The translations under genes were made by a program, and so were the position numbers. The notes beneath the pieces were generated by a model. The model searched no databases and had not been told where the DNA came from. It was given only the letters and a program-made list of their open reading frames with translations. From NCBI GenBank assembly GCA_013399115.1, contig VXAA01003006.1, positions 879,866-943,865 on the forward strand: a stretch of DNA of 64,000 nt. Reading direction: 5' to 3'. This stretch comes from Anseranas semipalmata. Taxonomy: Eukaryota > Chordata > Aves > Anseriformes > Anseranatidae. This document shows positions 1-12,660 of the stretch, in pieces (the first letter of the stretch is position 1; each line of letters opens with the position of its first letter).

Positions 1-3000
1 TGCTGCCTCCTGAACGTCTTGTGTCTGGTGTTGCAAAGCAGAATTTCAGCTTCCGTGCACGTTGTATCTTTGGGTCAACTTTTCAACCATCTGTCCACCT
101 TTCTGCTATCTGAGCAGCTGAACCGGTCTCTGCATAGGGAAGAGTTTGGGGATGTGCAAAGCTAGTGCAGTCACTGACTACTGTTATGGCTTCTTATGTT
201 AAAGGGTACAGCCAGAATAATGCCAAACAAGGCCTGCCTGGCATAAAATGCCTGATCCGAAAAAGACAAGTCAAAAGAACTATAAAATGCTTTTATCTCA
301 CTTGACTTTCAGTCTTCTCTTGACACTGGATAAGTAATCTGCAGCCCTATCTCCTTCCTTTTATTGCCTAGTTATCACACATTTCTGTGCCGCCATGGGC
401 AACACCACCATCCCCTGTCTTGAAGGTCGTGTAAGGAATTCCTGGTACTTAAGATTAATCTGTGGCATAAATAATAAAATGGCCAGTAGTTAAATTAGGA
501 ACATATGCTTGGCATAAATATAAGTCAGAGCTCAGAGATGTAAGCAGCCCAATTGATTTCACATAAGAAATACAACAATGTAAAATCAATTATTATTAAC
601 TAACCACTCCTGAGGTCAGAGCGGAGTACAGTGAGGAAAGATAGGTGATTTGCCTAGGTTTACCCAAACGAACATAGGACCTTACCATAAAAGTTAATGC
701 TAAGACAAAACAAACAGACAAGAAGTGATTTATCTGAAGTTTCGCTAATACCGTGTATGTCCATGATTTCTAGAGATCTGTTTTAAATATTTCAGAATCT
801 CTGCTTCCCACTAGCAGTGACAGCTGGCTCTTAAAATCAAAAGTGATCTGACTAAATTTGGTGAAAAGGTTTGATCTATCTGATAATATTTTACCTTCAT
901 TAAAATAAGTGTCATGCTGCTATTTCAGGATTGGCTTTTCTTTGTATTCTTCATCCCATGCTGAATCCGTCTCATGTTTTCCATCAGGCTTTTGCAGGCT
1001 TTCCCTTCACTAACTTTCTTATTCAAATCATTGTCAGACCATTGCTATTTCCCCTGCAAAACTGTCTTAAATGCATCTGCACTTCTTCCGTCCTTTTTCT
1101 TAAGATGAGAGGCAAGGACTGCTTGACTTTGCAGTCTTAGCAATGTTTTTTAATATGTGGAATTTGTATGCATCGCACTAAAGGAAAATATACAGATGTG
1201 CCGCTACATTTTGCGAGCTGAGACAACAGCAGGATAGTTGACTACCTTTTGAGTCTGTTCATTTTGCAGTTGTTTCCAGATGTGTGCTAATGGACATTTT
1301 CAGGATATACACACAAACTCGGCTTACCTACTTTTCTGCACTAATTGGTTTGGATTTATGGAATGTCTCTCATAAAGTGTCTCTAGCTGCCGTTGTTGCT
1401 TTTCTATAAAACAGTAGAAAGGAAACTCATTCCTAAACAGTTTCCTCTGGACAGGATTTTATTGTGGGGGAAGGAGAGATACAACCCATTTAGGTTGGTC
1501 TATAAAGAGTTTTATTGAGTAGTGGCCCATTAACCTGGCCTTGATGAAAACCTTTTCAAACAACTGGACTTCAGGGAGCCACAACTCTCAAGTGCTGTAC
1601 ATAGCACAAATGAAATGATGATTTCCTAAGAAATCATTTTAATCCATATTGTGATTTGTTTTTGTTTTTTCTAACATGTACAGAAGTTGTAGGGACTCCA
1701 CAGCTGTTCCCTGTACTGTGCATGTTCATAGCCCCATCTCATTATTTGTTCTCTAGTGTTCAGGACATCTTAACCTTTCACTGTTCTCAATCCACAGAGT
1801 TTGTTTTTACCTGGCAGAATGTAAGTGTGGGGTCTAGATGATTAGGACAGTTGAAGGATGACTGTATATATCTCCTTTCCCTCGACCTGTCTGTTTTTCC
1901 TCGTTATTCCCAGTCATGGTGCAGCCCGCCCAGTCTGTGGCACTTTCCTGCAGACAAGGAGAGAGCCCAAGAGGAAGCCTCCAGCGGGTGCATAGCGTGC
2001 AGGTGCGGACGGTACTGCCGGGGTGGCCGAGCTTTGAAAGGAGAAAGTCTGTGTGCAGAGAGCTTCTCCTTGCAAGGGGATTTAGAGGCAAATATGAACC
2101 AGGGGATAATCATTTCCATAAGAAACTACAAGTCCCTGATAAAGTCAAACTCTACAATGATTTGCCTGTGAAGGCGATGTGATTTGATAAGGTCTTATTC
2201 AGATCTTAGTACTGATATATGCTGTACAATCTTTAGGAATGTATTTAATTTCTTAACTTCAATTTACCCAAATGCATACTGTGGATATTTTTACCCCACT
2301 GTTGTAAAGCCTTTTTAAGATCTACGGATTAAGTACCATACACAAGCAAAATCTTGTTATCCCCAAAATCATTCATAGTAATGGAGGAGATCAGTAAATT
2401 GTTTATGAATATATCCTAAGGCCAAGGACATAACTGCAGGTTACCTAGGCTACTTCTTTCATCAGAACACTGGAAACGAATTAGGGCCACTTTTTGTTTT
2501 TGTGACAGGGAACAATTATCTCCCAAGGTAGGTCAGGTCCTGTTATGGGACTGAGGTCTCAGAGAGCTCCAGGGCCTTACAAGCCTTACTAGTGTTTGGT
2601 GAAGCCTGGCAGAAAACACAACCATTTTTCCTCCCACCTTGTAAAAAGCCATCCCGTTGCCCTGAAGGATATTTCTGCGTGGAGAGGGAGTAGGGAACAG
2701 CTGCTGTGTGAAGCCTGGGTGCTACTGCAGAGTTAGTGCCTGGAGGGAGCTCTTGACTCTCTCATCAGGCACCTTTCTGGTGGGCTGGAGGCAACGAAAC
2801 CTGTGGCACCTGGAAAGAGAGCTGGCCCTGGGAACTGGGTCACAATTGCTGCTCAAAAGCAGGTAATCTACAGAATAAGGAGCGCTACTTTCACTTCTAG
2901 AATAGATCAAATTCCCACACATAGGGCCCAAGAAGAACCAGCAGGGAGGGGAGGAAAAACAGTTACGAGGTCTGCTGGGATATCTGATGCAAAATCAACT

Positions 3001-3988
3001 TTGTTGTTTTCCTAACAGGCTTTTTCCTGGGCTCTGTTGCAGCTGAAAAAACAACCCTTCTAATCTACAATAAGAAGGGAAATTCTGGCATGAAGATTGT
3101 CCACCCAGACATTTTGGCACAATTAGAGGAAAAAATTGTTTAGCTTAGCACTGATTTTATTAGTACGCGAGTCTAACTGAACCTGTAGAGGTAGTCCTCT
3201 CCCTGCTGAATGACAGTGTCGATGGTGTAGGTTTCCTTGTCAGTTCTCAGCTGTGCTTTTGTGTGCTACTGCAGTATAACTTGTGTCCTCCTGAAATGCA
3301 CCAGCTATTAGCAGTGATTGTTTACTGCAATAGGACAACAATATAAATAAGCAAAAAGTCCCAGCAAGCCAGCATTGTTTCACAAAGGCCAGCTATAGTA
3401 CTGAGAGCCAGGTTCTTTTCACAAAACTAAGGTATTTGGTAATTTGTCAGTACATCTGAATTCCAAAATATGTATTGGCTGTAAGTGTAATTTTGTTATT
3501 CATTATAATTGTTAGTGCACGTGTAAGTATTTTGTAATCTTCATGCTCCCCTGGAGTACAAAAGATGAGATAAGGTAAATCTAGCAAAAAAGGAAATTAA
3601 AGGAAAAAATTAACATAAAATAAAAAAGAAGAATCTGACATAGTTTAAAAGAAGCTTCACATGGTTTCTCTAGTGTTCCTCAGCCATTACCTGTTTCTTT
3701 TAATAGTCTCAGTAAAATATGGGCAAGAAACTGTATGTCTTCCCAGTGTAAACAGAAGTGACATTAAATGTTCATACTGTAGATTTTATCAAATGTTTCA
3801 TAAAATGTCTTAGTTCATTACTTTAGTTAAAATTGTTAGTTTTCCATGATGAAATCTTTTTTTTTTTTTTTTTAAACTATCTGATAGCTCATAGCTCACT
3901 CAAAATCATCATCTTATTTCATGTCTTGGTAGTTTATCTTCCTGGCATTTTGATAACTAGTTTGAGATAAGATCCTGTCCCCTTCATC
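1..3988. other. Non-genic AT-rich DNA
   Basis: I see no gene here. Open frames are short, occur on both strands and overlap, and none has a recognisable domain. The stretch around 1916-2060 is richer in GC and has several CpGs. It happens to be open in several frames at once, which argues against selection on any one of them. The rest is ordinary AT-rich vertebrate sequence with scattered A and T runs, including a 17-base T run near 3857-3873. Confidence 0.6.
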
Positions 3989-3991
3989 TTT

Positions 3992-4051
<60 letters not shown>

Positions 4052-4053
4052 TC
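3989..4053. repeat. (CTTT)n microsatellite
   Basis: About 16 uninterrupted copies of the tetranucleotide CTTT (TTTC/AAAG class), roughly 65 bp, directly visible. The pure array suggests a recent and probably length-polymorphic locus. On the + strand it is a pyrimidine-only tract. Confidence 0.97.
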
Positions 4054-6083
4054 AGGACACTGGCTTGATTTCTGGTTATCAAACTACTTCTGAAAGTCCA
4101 TCCAATATATTTTCCAATTCATCACTTTCTTTGCTATTGACAGGGGATGTTGTCTCAGTAATTAGTATTTTCTGCTGGGCTTCTGCAATCAATTTCTGTG
4201 ATTCATCTCTTCCATAAAGCTTCCATAAACAATAAACTTTATTAATAAAAAAGCTTTCCCTAATTAAAAAAACAAACTTTAATGTACATTTTTTCTGCTG
4301 TCATCATCAATTCTCTCTAAGGCTTTTGTTTCTCAACTGTTCTGCCTGTCTGCCATTTATCTTCCTTTATCTAATCTAATGGCATCTATCCAGTTTATAT
4401 TCACTTTTCATCAAGGTGATATATTTTCTCTCCCATAGTACCTTTGTGTTCTTAACATGCCTCATGACAGAAATCATTTTTCAGTTGTTTAATGTTTATT
4501 CTACAGTGCTGTCAAATAATAAATAATTATTACAAACCTCCTGATGGGGAAACGCGATGCTAGAAGGGAAGAAAGGAAATTAAGATTTGACCATTTTGTA
4601 AAGTTAGGACTATGAAAAACTTAAAATAGCTTTGATTTTTATATATCTCATCCATCTCTCATTCCCACTTTAGTAGGACAGCAGCATAAGAATAACTGCA
4701 TCTGGTATTTATATTACATTCCAGAAACTCATGGATAGCCCAAATCAGGAAGACTTGGAACCATTTCATCATTTTTCTATGTCTATTTTCTACTCATTTC
4801 ATCATTTAAAAAGTCATTTCAGTATTGGACTATTATTTACCATCACTGTTTACTCAGCTCAAATTGTGTGCTGCTTTTGGTGAAACACTGACTGCAATAA
4901 AAAATACAATTTTTTTCAATAAATAATAATAAGATGATACTAATAAACAATAGATAAAAAATGCTAAAAAAAAGTATCAATGGGAAAAATTTCTGGTGAG
5001 GCCAGGATTTCGTCTTTGATTCCTTGATTAAATCGTGCTTATCATGAGAGGTGTGTCTTTAACTTGTCTGGGTAGGAGACAAAACAATAAATTCCTTTAC
5101 ATATGTCAAGAACATCTGTAGAATTGTATAGCCCTTTATTTTCCTGAAGTGCAAAAGAAATCCTTCCTTATGTTGGAGTGAAATTTTAGTTTCTTAATCA
5201 AAGTTTGGGAAAGTAAGGTTGTGGAAACAGGTTTCTGTCTCAGCATGCTATAGAACTATCTTCCTTATAAAGAATTTAGATTCAGGCCCAGGTTCAGGTA
5301 ATGCAGCTTTCTGTACTCTCTCCAGATTTTGGCCAGGGCTGATTTAGAATTGGAACAAGACATATGGTTAAATATGTGCAAGTTTTAGAAATGCTTCTGA
5401 GATATCCTGGAAGCCTCCTTGTGTTCTCCACATCCTCAGGTAGTTGCTTGGATTCTTAGGGAGAGGAGCAGATGCTCTGCAGAAGATAGAGATGAGAAGG
5501 CTTTAAATCATAAATTCTGTATTTGAAAACCAGCCTCTTCTCCCCTTTAATTGATTGCAAAGATCCTTAGTTGCACGTGGACCTTCAAGAGACATCATTA
5601 GTCTGTATTCTTCCAACCCTGTCAGTTCTCTCAGCATAGAAGAATTGGTGGGGCTTCTGTGCTTCTCAGTCTGTACATAGGATTTGAAGAGACTTCATAG
5701 GTAATGGAGCGCACCACAGGCACTGCTTCTTATTCCGTTTCATTAATATTTCAATCTGAATCCTAAAAACAAAGTTTTTTTTTTTAGCTTTGCCCTTTGA
5801 GTTGAAGGCTGTTCCAGAATCTCACTTGTACTGATGGTTATAAACTTTCAAATTTCCAGCCAAAATGTTTTTGTGGCTACACGTTTGTTTTTGTGCCAGT
5901 GTTGTCTTTCAGTTTGAGAAGTTCCTCTCTTTCTTTCCTGCTCCATTCTCTCATATCCCCTCTCCCACTCACATGCAGACAGCAATCAGCCTTCATTTTT
6001 GCTAGATTCCCTCAGCTAATGCTTTCTCGTGGCCTTTCAGATGAGTGCTCCATTCTCCTCGTCAGCATGCAGCCCATCTCTTG
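4054..6083. other. Non-genic AT-rich DNA
   Basis: No gene or recognisable repeat family seen. An A/T-only-like patch around 4895-4975 and a T run near 5776-5787 are the only low-complexity features. The short open frame at 5893-6099 has no domain and looks like chance. Confidence 0.55.
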
Positions 6084-6198
6084 CGGTTTGAGTTCGTGAG
6101 TGACCCGTACCGTACCTGGTATTCCAGAGTAACGCGTACTAGTGGCTTGTACAGAAATACCCGTGTTTTTGCCAAGTGTATGCGGTAGTGCACTGTAC
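6084..6198. other. Local CpG- and GTAC-rich patch
   Basis: Eight CpG dinucleotides fall within about 100 bp (6084-6184) in flanks that are almost free of CpG. Five copies of the palindromic tetramer GTAC occur at 6107, 6112, 6136, 6149 and 6195. No gene, repeat family or known regulatory motif explains this. It could be a small unmethylated element or a fragment of foreign or recent origin. The pattern is visible, but its meaning is unknown. Confidence 0.5.
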
Positions 6199-6608
6199 AA
6201 CTGGACTTGCCATTGTCCTGGCTACATCATGCTGGGGGTTAGCAATCTTGTGAGGTACTACTATATGTGGGAAGTGTTTTCTTTTCAATAACTGACTGTT
6301 TTCCCGTTTGCCTTACAGCTTTTCTGCTTATTTTCATTTCTTCATTATCAATTCCCATCTTGCAGTGTTAAAAGCTTTACAGGGATCCAAATAGATGAGG
6401 TCCGATTTATTTCATTTTTCTAAAAAAACTCAATATGCGTCAGAGAAAGATGTCGAGTACGTTTGGCATGATATCCATGTTTCATTTTATCCTGTTTTCC
6501 AAGTCTTTAATTATTCTTCCCTTCAACATTTCTTCTAAAGCCCTGCAAGATACTGAATCAGATTACAGACCTCAGCTCAGCAGTTTACATTTTTTTCCTC
6601 TTCCATTT

Positions 6609-6664
6609 GAGGTCTGTGTGGGTCCCTTCCAACTCAGGATTTTCTATGATTCTATGATTCTGTG
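6609..6664 (+). mobile_element. CR1 LINE 3' tail fragment
   Basis: A short piece of a CR1 retrotransposon 3' end. It contains the family hallmark GGTCCCTTCCAACTCAGGAT, followed by the TTCTATGATTCTATGATTCTGTG octamer-type tail near 6642-6664. CR1 elements are almost always 5'-truncated, and this one keeps only about 55 bp. The position of the tail shows sense orientation on the + strand. The short open frame overlapping it is not a gene. Confidence 0.85.
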
Positions 6665-8802
6665 TTTGCTGCTTCTCAGTTCTGTTGCATCACATTCAGT
6701 TTCATAGATGTACAACAAATACTAGCTATCAGACCTCAATTCATATGCTGATTCTTACAACATTTTTTTTCCTCAATAGAGTTTATGTGTTTTCTCCTGA
6801 AAGTGCAAAGTTCCTGGAGTTTTCTTTCCACTGAGTTGTTTCTGTATCTATATGATTGTTCCCATTATCAGCCTTGCCTTTCCTCTTTTTCAGCATCCTC
6901 CCGCTTGTTGAAAAATGATTATTTCTTCACTCATTTGTAGAGTGTTTAATCACTATCCCAATCTCATTTCATTATAACTCCAATTTTTATTTCCTTTTTG
7001 ATATTGTTAATATTTTTCCAAGGTCAACATTACCTTGATTTTTGGCAATCCATTTCTTGGCCTCCAAAACATCATTCTCTTTTTTTGATCTGTATTTCCT
7101 TCTGTATTTTCTAAGTTTCTGGAATATGCTTAAGAACCTACTCTGTGTTGGCTATTCTATCCAGAGGATGGTTGGCAGTGACCTTTTATAGTTGTTTTCT
7201 CTTTGGTCAGAACACAAATGTAAATACATATTTACTTTTTCAGTTTATGTTAATCTAGAGTTGCTTGGTGTTATAAAAAATTCTGTGTACTCTATCTGGT
7301 TGTGAAATATGCAATCATATTTAAAAGCTTATTTTCCTCAGTAAGCAAACATTCAAAATAAAGCATTACCTTTGAATATCATGAGCTATTTCTCTTTCAC
7401 TAAAAAGAAAGCTAATTCTGAACCTCAGATGTAACTTGGAGCAGCTTTTCAGAGGGGTCCTGTGATGTGCTGCTGAAAGGATGTGATTTATTATGTTTTT
7501 TCATTGCTATACTTAGTTATACACATATTGTAACTACATAAAAATGCAGTAACAGAATGTACATAGGGTTATTTGAACGTCTATCCATTTGCACGTACAA
7601 CTGTGCCTAGTGCACGTTCATATATAGGTTAGTATTTATGTGCACAGTACTGCACAGAATGCCAAAAATCTGACCTTAGACATGAGGTTTGTAACTGTTT
7701 CACTTTGGGCCTATCTGATTAAACATCCAGCTGTTGTGGAAGACTGTAGCCGAGCGTTTGCACAGATTTTCCACCCCATCCTCTCCCTTGCATTCTCAGA
7801 GATCAGTGCTGTATCGGCACCACAGGCGTGCTAAGCACAAGGAGGAACTCTGCTGTCTCCTTTGCAGATCCTCCGTCCTACCCCATAAGTGAGAAGGGCG
7901 GTCTGTCTGGGAATAATGACAGGAAAGGGAATTCTGGTTTTGTCAAGGTGCATCACAGACGTGTGATGTGACATGCTTCTCCTTTCTCCAGAAGTTTGTT
8001 ACAGTAAGAAGAATAATTAGCATGCAAGAGGGGAAAGTGCTAGCACGGCAGTTTTCCTACTTGGAGTAGTTCATGAAGGTTATATCATATCCTGGGATGG
8101 TTTTGCCAGCTTCATAAGGAAAACATTGACATTTGGACTGGTCTGATGTTCTCCGGCTGTATTTGTGGTCTTCGTATGCCTTCCTTTATTTTTTACTGTC
8201 TGAAGAAGAAAGGAGACTATATTTGGTTTAAATTCTGAAAACCATAAAACTGTTAGCTAGCTGTGGGCACATGTGGTTTATAATGGTTATGTTTAAAGAC
8301 CAGGTATGAGGACTTTGTTTCTTCAGCCTGATTCAGAATCAGATGAGAAAGAGTCGCAAGAAATCTCAGCGTGATCATGTCTGCAGACTACAAATACGAA
8401 TGAAACCTCCCTACTATAGAGATAACCTTAACATTTAAAGTGCTACAGGAAAAATTGTGTGTGCCTTGATTCTGCACCAGAATTTGCTGCCAAATCTTGT
8501 TGTTACATAAGTATATTTCAGAGCCCAAACTTCTGGTGCTTGATGTTGTTAATCTTACACTTAGGAATAAAAGTTCCAGCTCTATGTATCTATAAAGTGA
8601 TTCAATACTGTTGGGCTTTTCAGGGAAAAGTTTTGGTGAGTATGAACTTCCTCATTTTTCCATAATCTCGCTTGACTTTTATAAAACGCTGTTCACTGCT
8701 GATCATTGGACACCTCCAACCAAAATTCATATACAACGGCCTTCAGGCATGCTTGAGTGTTGGGTGGAATTAGGGCATGACCTGTGGAAATAATGGAAAT
8801 AA
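6665..8802. other. Non-genic AT-rich DNA
   Basis: No gene seen. The part from 6760 to 7110 is T-rich on the + strand. The open frame at 7640-7834 and others of similar size have no recognisable domain. Confidence 0.55.
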
Positions 8803-8871
8803 TTGACTCCATTTGAAATCAGCAGGAGCTATTGGTGCTCCACACCTATAAAAATGAGATCATTATTGACT
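8803..8871 (+). repeat. Ancient amniote-type interspersed repeat, copy 1
   Basis: This stretch resembles a second one at 19170-19236. Both carry AAATCAG/AAGTCAG, then GGAGC, GGTGCT, CACCT or TACCT, and a final AAAAT. About two-thirds of positions agree over roughly 47 bp by eye. The pattern matches a worn dispersed sequence I recall from bird and turtle genomes, but I cannot name the family with confidence. The strand given only means the same orientation as the other copy. Confidence 0.4.
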
Positions 8872-10232
8872 GTAGTTCTAAGAAAGCTGGATTTGGATGC
8901 ATCTGCCAGAGGTTGCCTATCTTGGGCTGAGGGGGTGTAGCATCTGACAAGGCTTTGGAAATTTAAGCACTGAGATGTGTGCTGGTTCTAAAACACGCTG
9001 CTGGGCAAGGTCTTGCCACTGAGGTTAAATTAAATCAATACACCGAAGCAAAGGAAATAGGCAGGCCAGCTGGATTTCCTAAGCAGTTAAGAAGTGGGCT
9101 CTGTGGGCTCAAGTGGGCTCTGTGACATTGCTGTGCTGAAAGCAGAACCCTGAAAAGGATCCGAGCATGCGGTGGGGGAGCAGCCTGGCCAAATGGTGCC
9201 CTCAGGGCCTGTCAGGGTGGGAAGGCTCTTCCAGAGAGCGCGCTGGGAGAACTGGTCTTCAGCTCCCTGGTGACGTGGGGATCACTAGATCAGAGTTTGT
9301 GCTGATCGCACTCTAGGCAGAGATTATTAAATCTGTCATTAAAATGTCACTTTCATGTAGGTGATAGAATGGGGGTTACTTTGTGGCAAACTGTGACAGA
9401 GCAGTTGTCGGCAATCAGCAAAAATCGAGCCAAACAATAAAGCCAGGCATATTTGTGTGATTTTGGCTGGCACTGTGGGTTCCACATTCCAACCTTGCTA
9501 ACAAGTCCATTTCTGTGTGTCCAGAGCTCTGCTGCAGTTCATCTTGAGTAGTGGATGGTTCCTCCATGGTGGAGCCAGAGAGCTTGGAATATTTGTGACC
9601 TGGCCATAGAGGGCCAGCATACCCAAATGCTGAGCTAAATCCAATTGCGCTATAAACCCTCAGGGAATTTCAGTTCCTATTTTGAAACTGCAAGGACAGG
9701 ATTCTTGAATAAAACTTGACTCGGTCATTGACCCTTTTTCAAAAGAGGACATCCAGATCACCGCAATGCCATGTTACCTTCCCCAGTGTGGTGGATCACA
9801 CTGCTTCTGGGGCAGCAGGAACATGGTGGAATTCTTGGAGAAGCCAAGGGGACACATCTGTAGAATTGCTAATGGTGATTAAAATTACATTACACGGTGG
9901 CAGTTACAGTTTGCTCAAAATTGTCTCCTGCTTGAACCAGCAGGAATGATCAGGCTTAAGAGAATGCCAGTAAGACAAGCAAAATGTGCTGTTTGTATGA
10001 TGATAGTTTTTATTACCTGTGAATCCTTTTAAAATTGCAGCGTGATCTCTACATTCTTATGAGAAGATCTCTACTTAGAAGTGACAGGGTTAGATCAATA
10101 GCAACCTTGTTGTTTCTACAGTATCCTTTACTGCTTCTGGAAGTTAAATCTAGTGAGATTGTTTTACAGAGTTGAGCTGTGATCAGTGTGTGATAGAGAT
10201 ATGTACTTACATATTATTTGTTTGTTTTGCAG
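8872..10232. other. Non-genic DNA with a small tandem duplication
   Basis: No gene seen. A 14-bp unit, AAGTGGGCTCTGTG, occurs twice at 9092-9105 and 9111-9124 (19-bp period), a small local tandem duplication. The region 9070-9280 is somewhat richer in G and C than its flanks. The open frame at 9716-9949 has no recognisable domain. Confidence 0.55.
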
Positions 10233-10311
10233 ATTCTGGTTGCAAAATCCCCTGTTGCTCCATTTTCTGCTTTTTTCTACACCATTGAGAAATCAGGCTT
10301 GGTTCTTCAAG
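10233..10311 (+). other. Candidate internal exon (79 nt), unconfirmed
   Basis: The segment follows a strong acceptor (a T-rich tract ending TTTGTTTGTTTTGCAG) and ends at a strong donor (TTCAAG followed by GTAAGA). The 79 nt between are open in two of three frames. One reads ILVAKSPVAPFSAFFYTIEK at its start, which I do not recognise. Being open in two frames gives no preference for either. It could be an exon of a coding gene, a lncRNA exon, or chance pairing of splice-like sites, which is common in 64 kb. Confidence 0.2.
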
Positions 10312-12091
10312 GTAAGATCTGAGCATTGATTGCTTTGCTTTTACAACTAGTATTTTAAGCAAGCTGTAGGCAGATTACAGTGACTATTGTTGAAATGGTG
10401 CTGTTTATACCTAATTAAAAAACAACACATTTGAACAGTCTAGTTGACAAGGGCAGCCTTCTGCTGCTTTCACTGTCTCATCTTGGATTATACTGAATTA
10501 GTTGCTGCATATTCCCATGGATCTGAGAATGGGCCTTGAAATTATTAGTCAAGTCTCCTTGTTTTCATTTGAGGTAAAGTTGAATGGTTCTGGCATTGCT
10601 CCTATGGGAGAGATTTCTCTAGGAGGAGCATACCTGTCTATGGTTAATAACATTCTAATAAATAGTCCTCTTTAGCGAATGGCTTGACATCAATAAAAAT
10701 ACAGGAAATTAATATCTGTCCTCTATTTTTGTGATCGTTTTAATGTGAATGCCACATGGTCCTAAATAATCCTGAGATTCTCTAGGGTGTGAGATATTGT
10801 ACTGAAAAGCTGGATAGTAATACCATGATGGCAGGGAACTAGGGTTCTTCGTGGCCATCTCCTAAAATATGTGTTTTCAAACCATAGTGAAAGAGGGAAA
10901 TGCAGCTTTTTGCTTCTTTTCTCTGTTTATCCCAATAAATACTCCTTTAATGTATCTACTTTTTGACAGACATTCATAGACCAGCTTTGTTGAGTTGCTC
11001 TCTGTTGGTACGCAGTCTAGCTCCTGATTGCTGCAGCAGTTTAGCAGACTAAATAAAACTAGTCAGTGCCTGTCACTTTTTGTTCAGAGGATACTCTCTC
11101 ATATGCAGTCATGGCATTAAGAGAACTGAGTGTTGCTGTTTCTCAGGTTCCAGTGATTGAGAATCAGTGATCCTGTAGAAGCACAACAAACATTTTAAAG
11201 TATGTGAACTGTTCTCTTCCTTCTGATTGCCCATTTCCCACCTACAAACAGGCTGTACCAGACCAACAACATATTTACATTTATTAATGACTAGATAAGC
11301 TTAAAATACTGGTAATACATAGTGCAAGAAAACAACAGAAAAGGAACAAACCTCTTTTTTTTGTTTGTTTGTTTCAATTTGATACATCTAGATAATGATA
11401 AGCTTTTTCTTGGTTTTTGACTGTGCCATTATGTTTAGATATTTTTTAGATATTTTTTCCAAGGTGGATAGTAAGCAAGGACATAGTTCCCCTGATAACA
11501 TGCCCCAGACAGTTTTATGTAGCAGGTAATGTCCTGGTCAGCAATCAGACAGCAGCATCTGAACCTTAAGTGTCCGTATAGTTTAATCTGAATCTGGCAT
11601 TTCTATGATTTTACATGTTAGTTCTTTCAGATTCTGCTTTGTGAGTCTAGTGGCATTGGTGAAGTCATGGTTCAACAATAAGGTCCTGCTGCTAGAATCC
11701 TTACAGAGATTTGTAAACACTTAGAAATGAGGAGCATCTCCCTGAGTTGCTAGTAAATATTGCATGTTCTCTTCCCACATTTCAATAAGCATTATTTCTA
11801 TGGAGAGGAGAAGTGAGCAAATCACCTGAAAATGGTTGTTTCAGGTAAGGTATTGGCAGGAATTGCTCTCAACAAACAGCTATTTAAGCAGAAAGTGGCA
11901 CTGGGTGGCCTTGTGCAAAGAGAGGCTAGAGCTTTAACAAGAGTTGAAGCTTATACTTTCCAAAGGGAGGCTGGATGCGAGATACGATGTCCCTAAGGCT
12001 AGTGGCCGTGGGTTAGCTGGCGAGGGAGTTGTCCTTGTGTTGCAGTTTGAGGGATGTCGTATCGCGCGAACAAGTGGAATCTGTCCCGCAG
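10312..12091. other. Non-genic AT-rich DNA
   Basis: No gene seen. There is a short (GTTT)n run at about 11354-11373 and a small tandem of TAGATATTTTT (two copies) near 11436-11458. The texture is ordinary intronic or intergenic. Confidence 0.55.
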
Positions 12092-12660
12092 CCTGATTGC
12101 AAAGGCAGCTTTCCCATTCTGCCTTTGTTGTTTAATTCGGTTGGTGTCAGGAGGTGAGCACATTCAGGGCGTCTGATGAGAACAAGTGGATGGGTGTGGG
12201 AACTGGTGGGAAGCAGCAGCTGTCTGAAATGCCCAGAATTCTTTCTTCTTACTCAGGGGGTCCCATCCCGGGACCATTAACCAATAGGCCATAAACAAAA
12301 TTGATATTGGAAAATGTGGCTGGAAGCTCCTTGATGAGTGAGGGTGAATAGGGAATGAAAGACAAAGTGAAAGTGTGATTTAACAGTTCCACAAGCAATT
12401 TCCATTGCCACCTCTGAGGGATTAGGATGTGTGGAATAGGCTAAAAATGAGGAGGAGCTCCCCCCTTTTGTTCTGCGGGCCAGAGGATAATAAAACGGCA
12501 GGAGAGGCAGTGCAGCTAGTTAGGGATTTCACAGGCTGCTATTTGATGCAGTTTAAGGAGCCCTTTGCTATTGTTGCAGTTAAAATGGGAAGCGGAACTG
12601 TTCTCCATTCGCAAAAATCTCCAGCGTCCTCAGGAAGAGGGCTGAGAGCAAAAGGCTATT
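12092..12660. promoter_or_regulatory. Possible conserved noncoding element
   Basis: Transcription-factor-like motifs are dense here and homopolymers are few. There is CCAAT at 12281, a forkhead-type ATAAACA at 12291, a MEF2-like CTAAAAATGA at 12441, and a SOX-type CTATTGTT at 12568. The texture (complex sequence, moderate GC, open frames in several registers) resembles vertebrate enhancers. None of these short motifs is significant alone, and no conservation data were available. The open frame at 12429-12662 has no recognisable domain. Confidence 0.3.

Noticed and set aside
12092..12153. 62-nt segment between a CCCGCAG acceptor and GAG/GTGAGC donor as an exon
   Set aside because: The acceptor tract is short and such pairs are expected by chance. 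It was not strong enough to list as a candidate exon.
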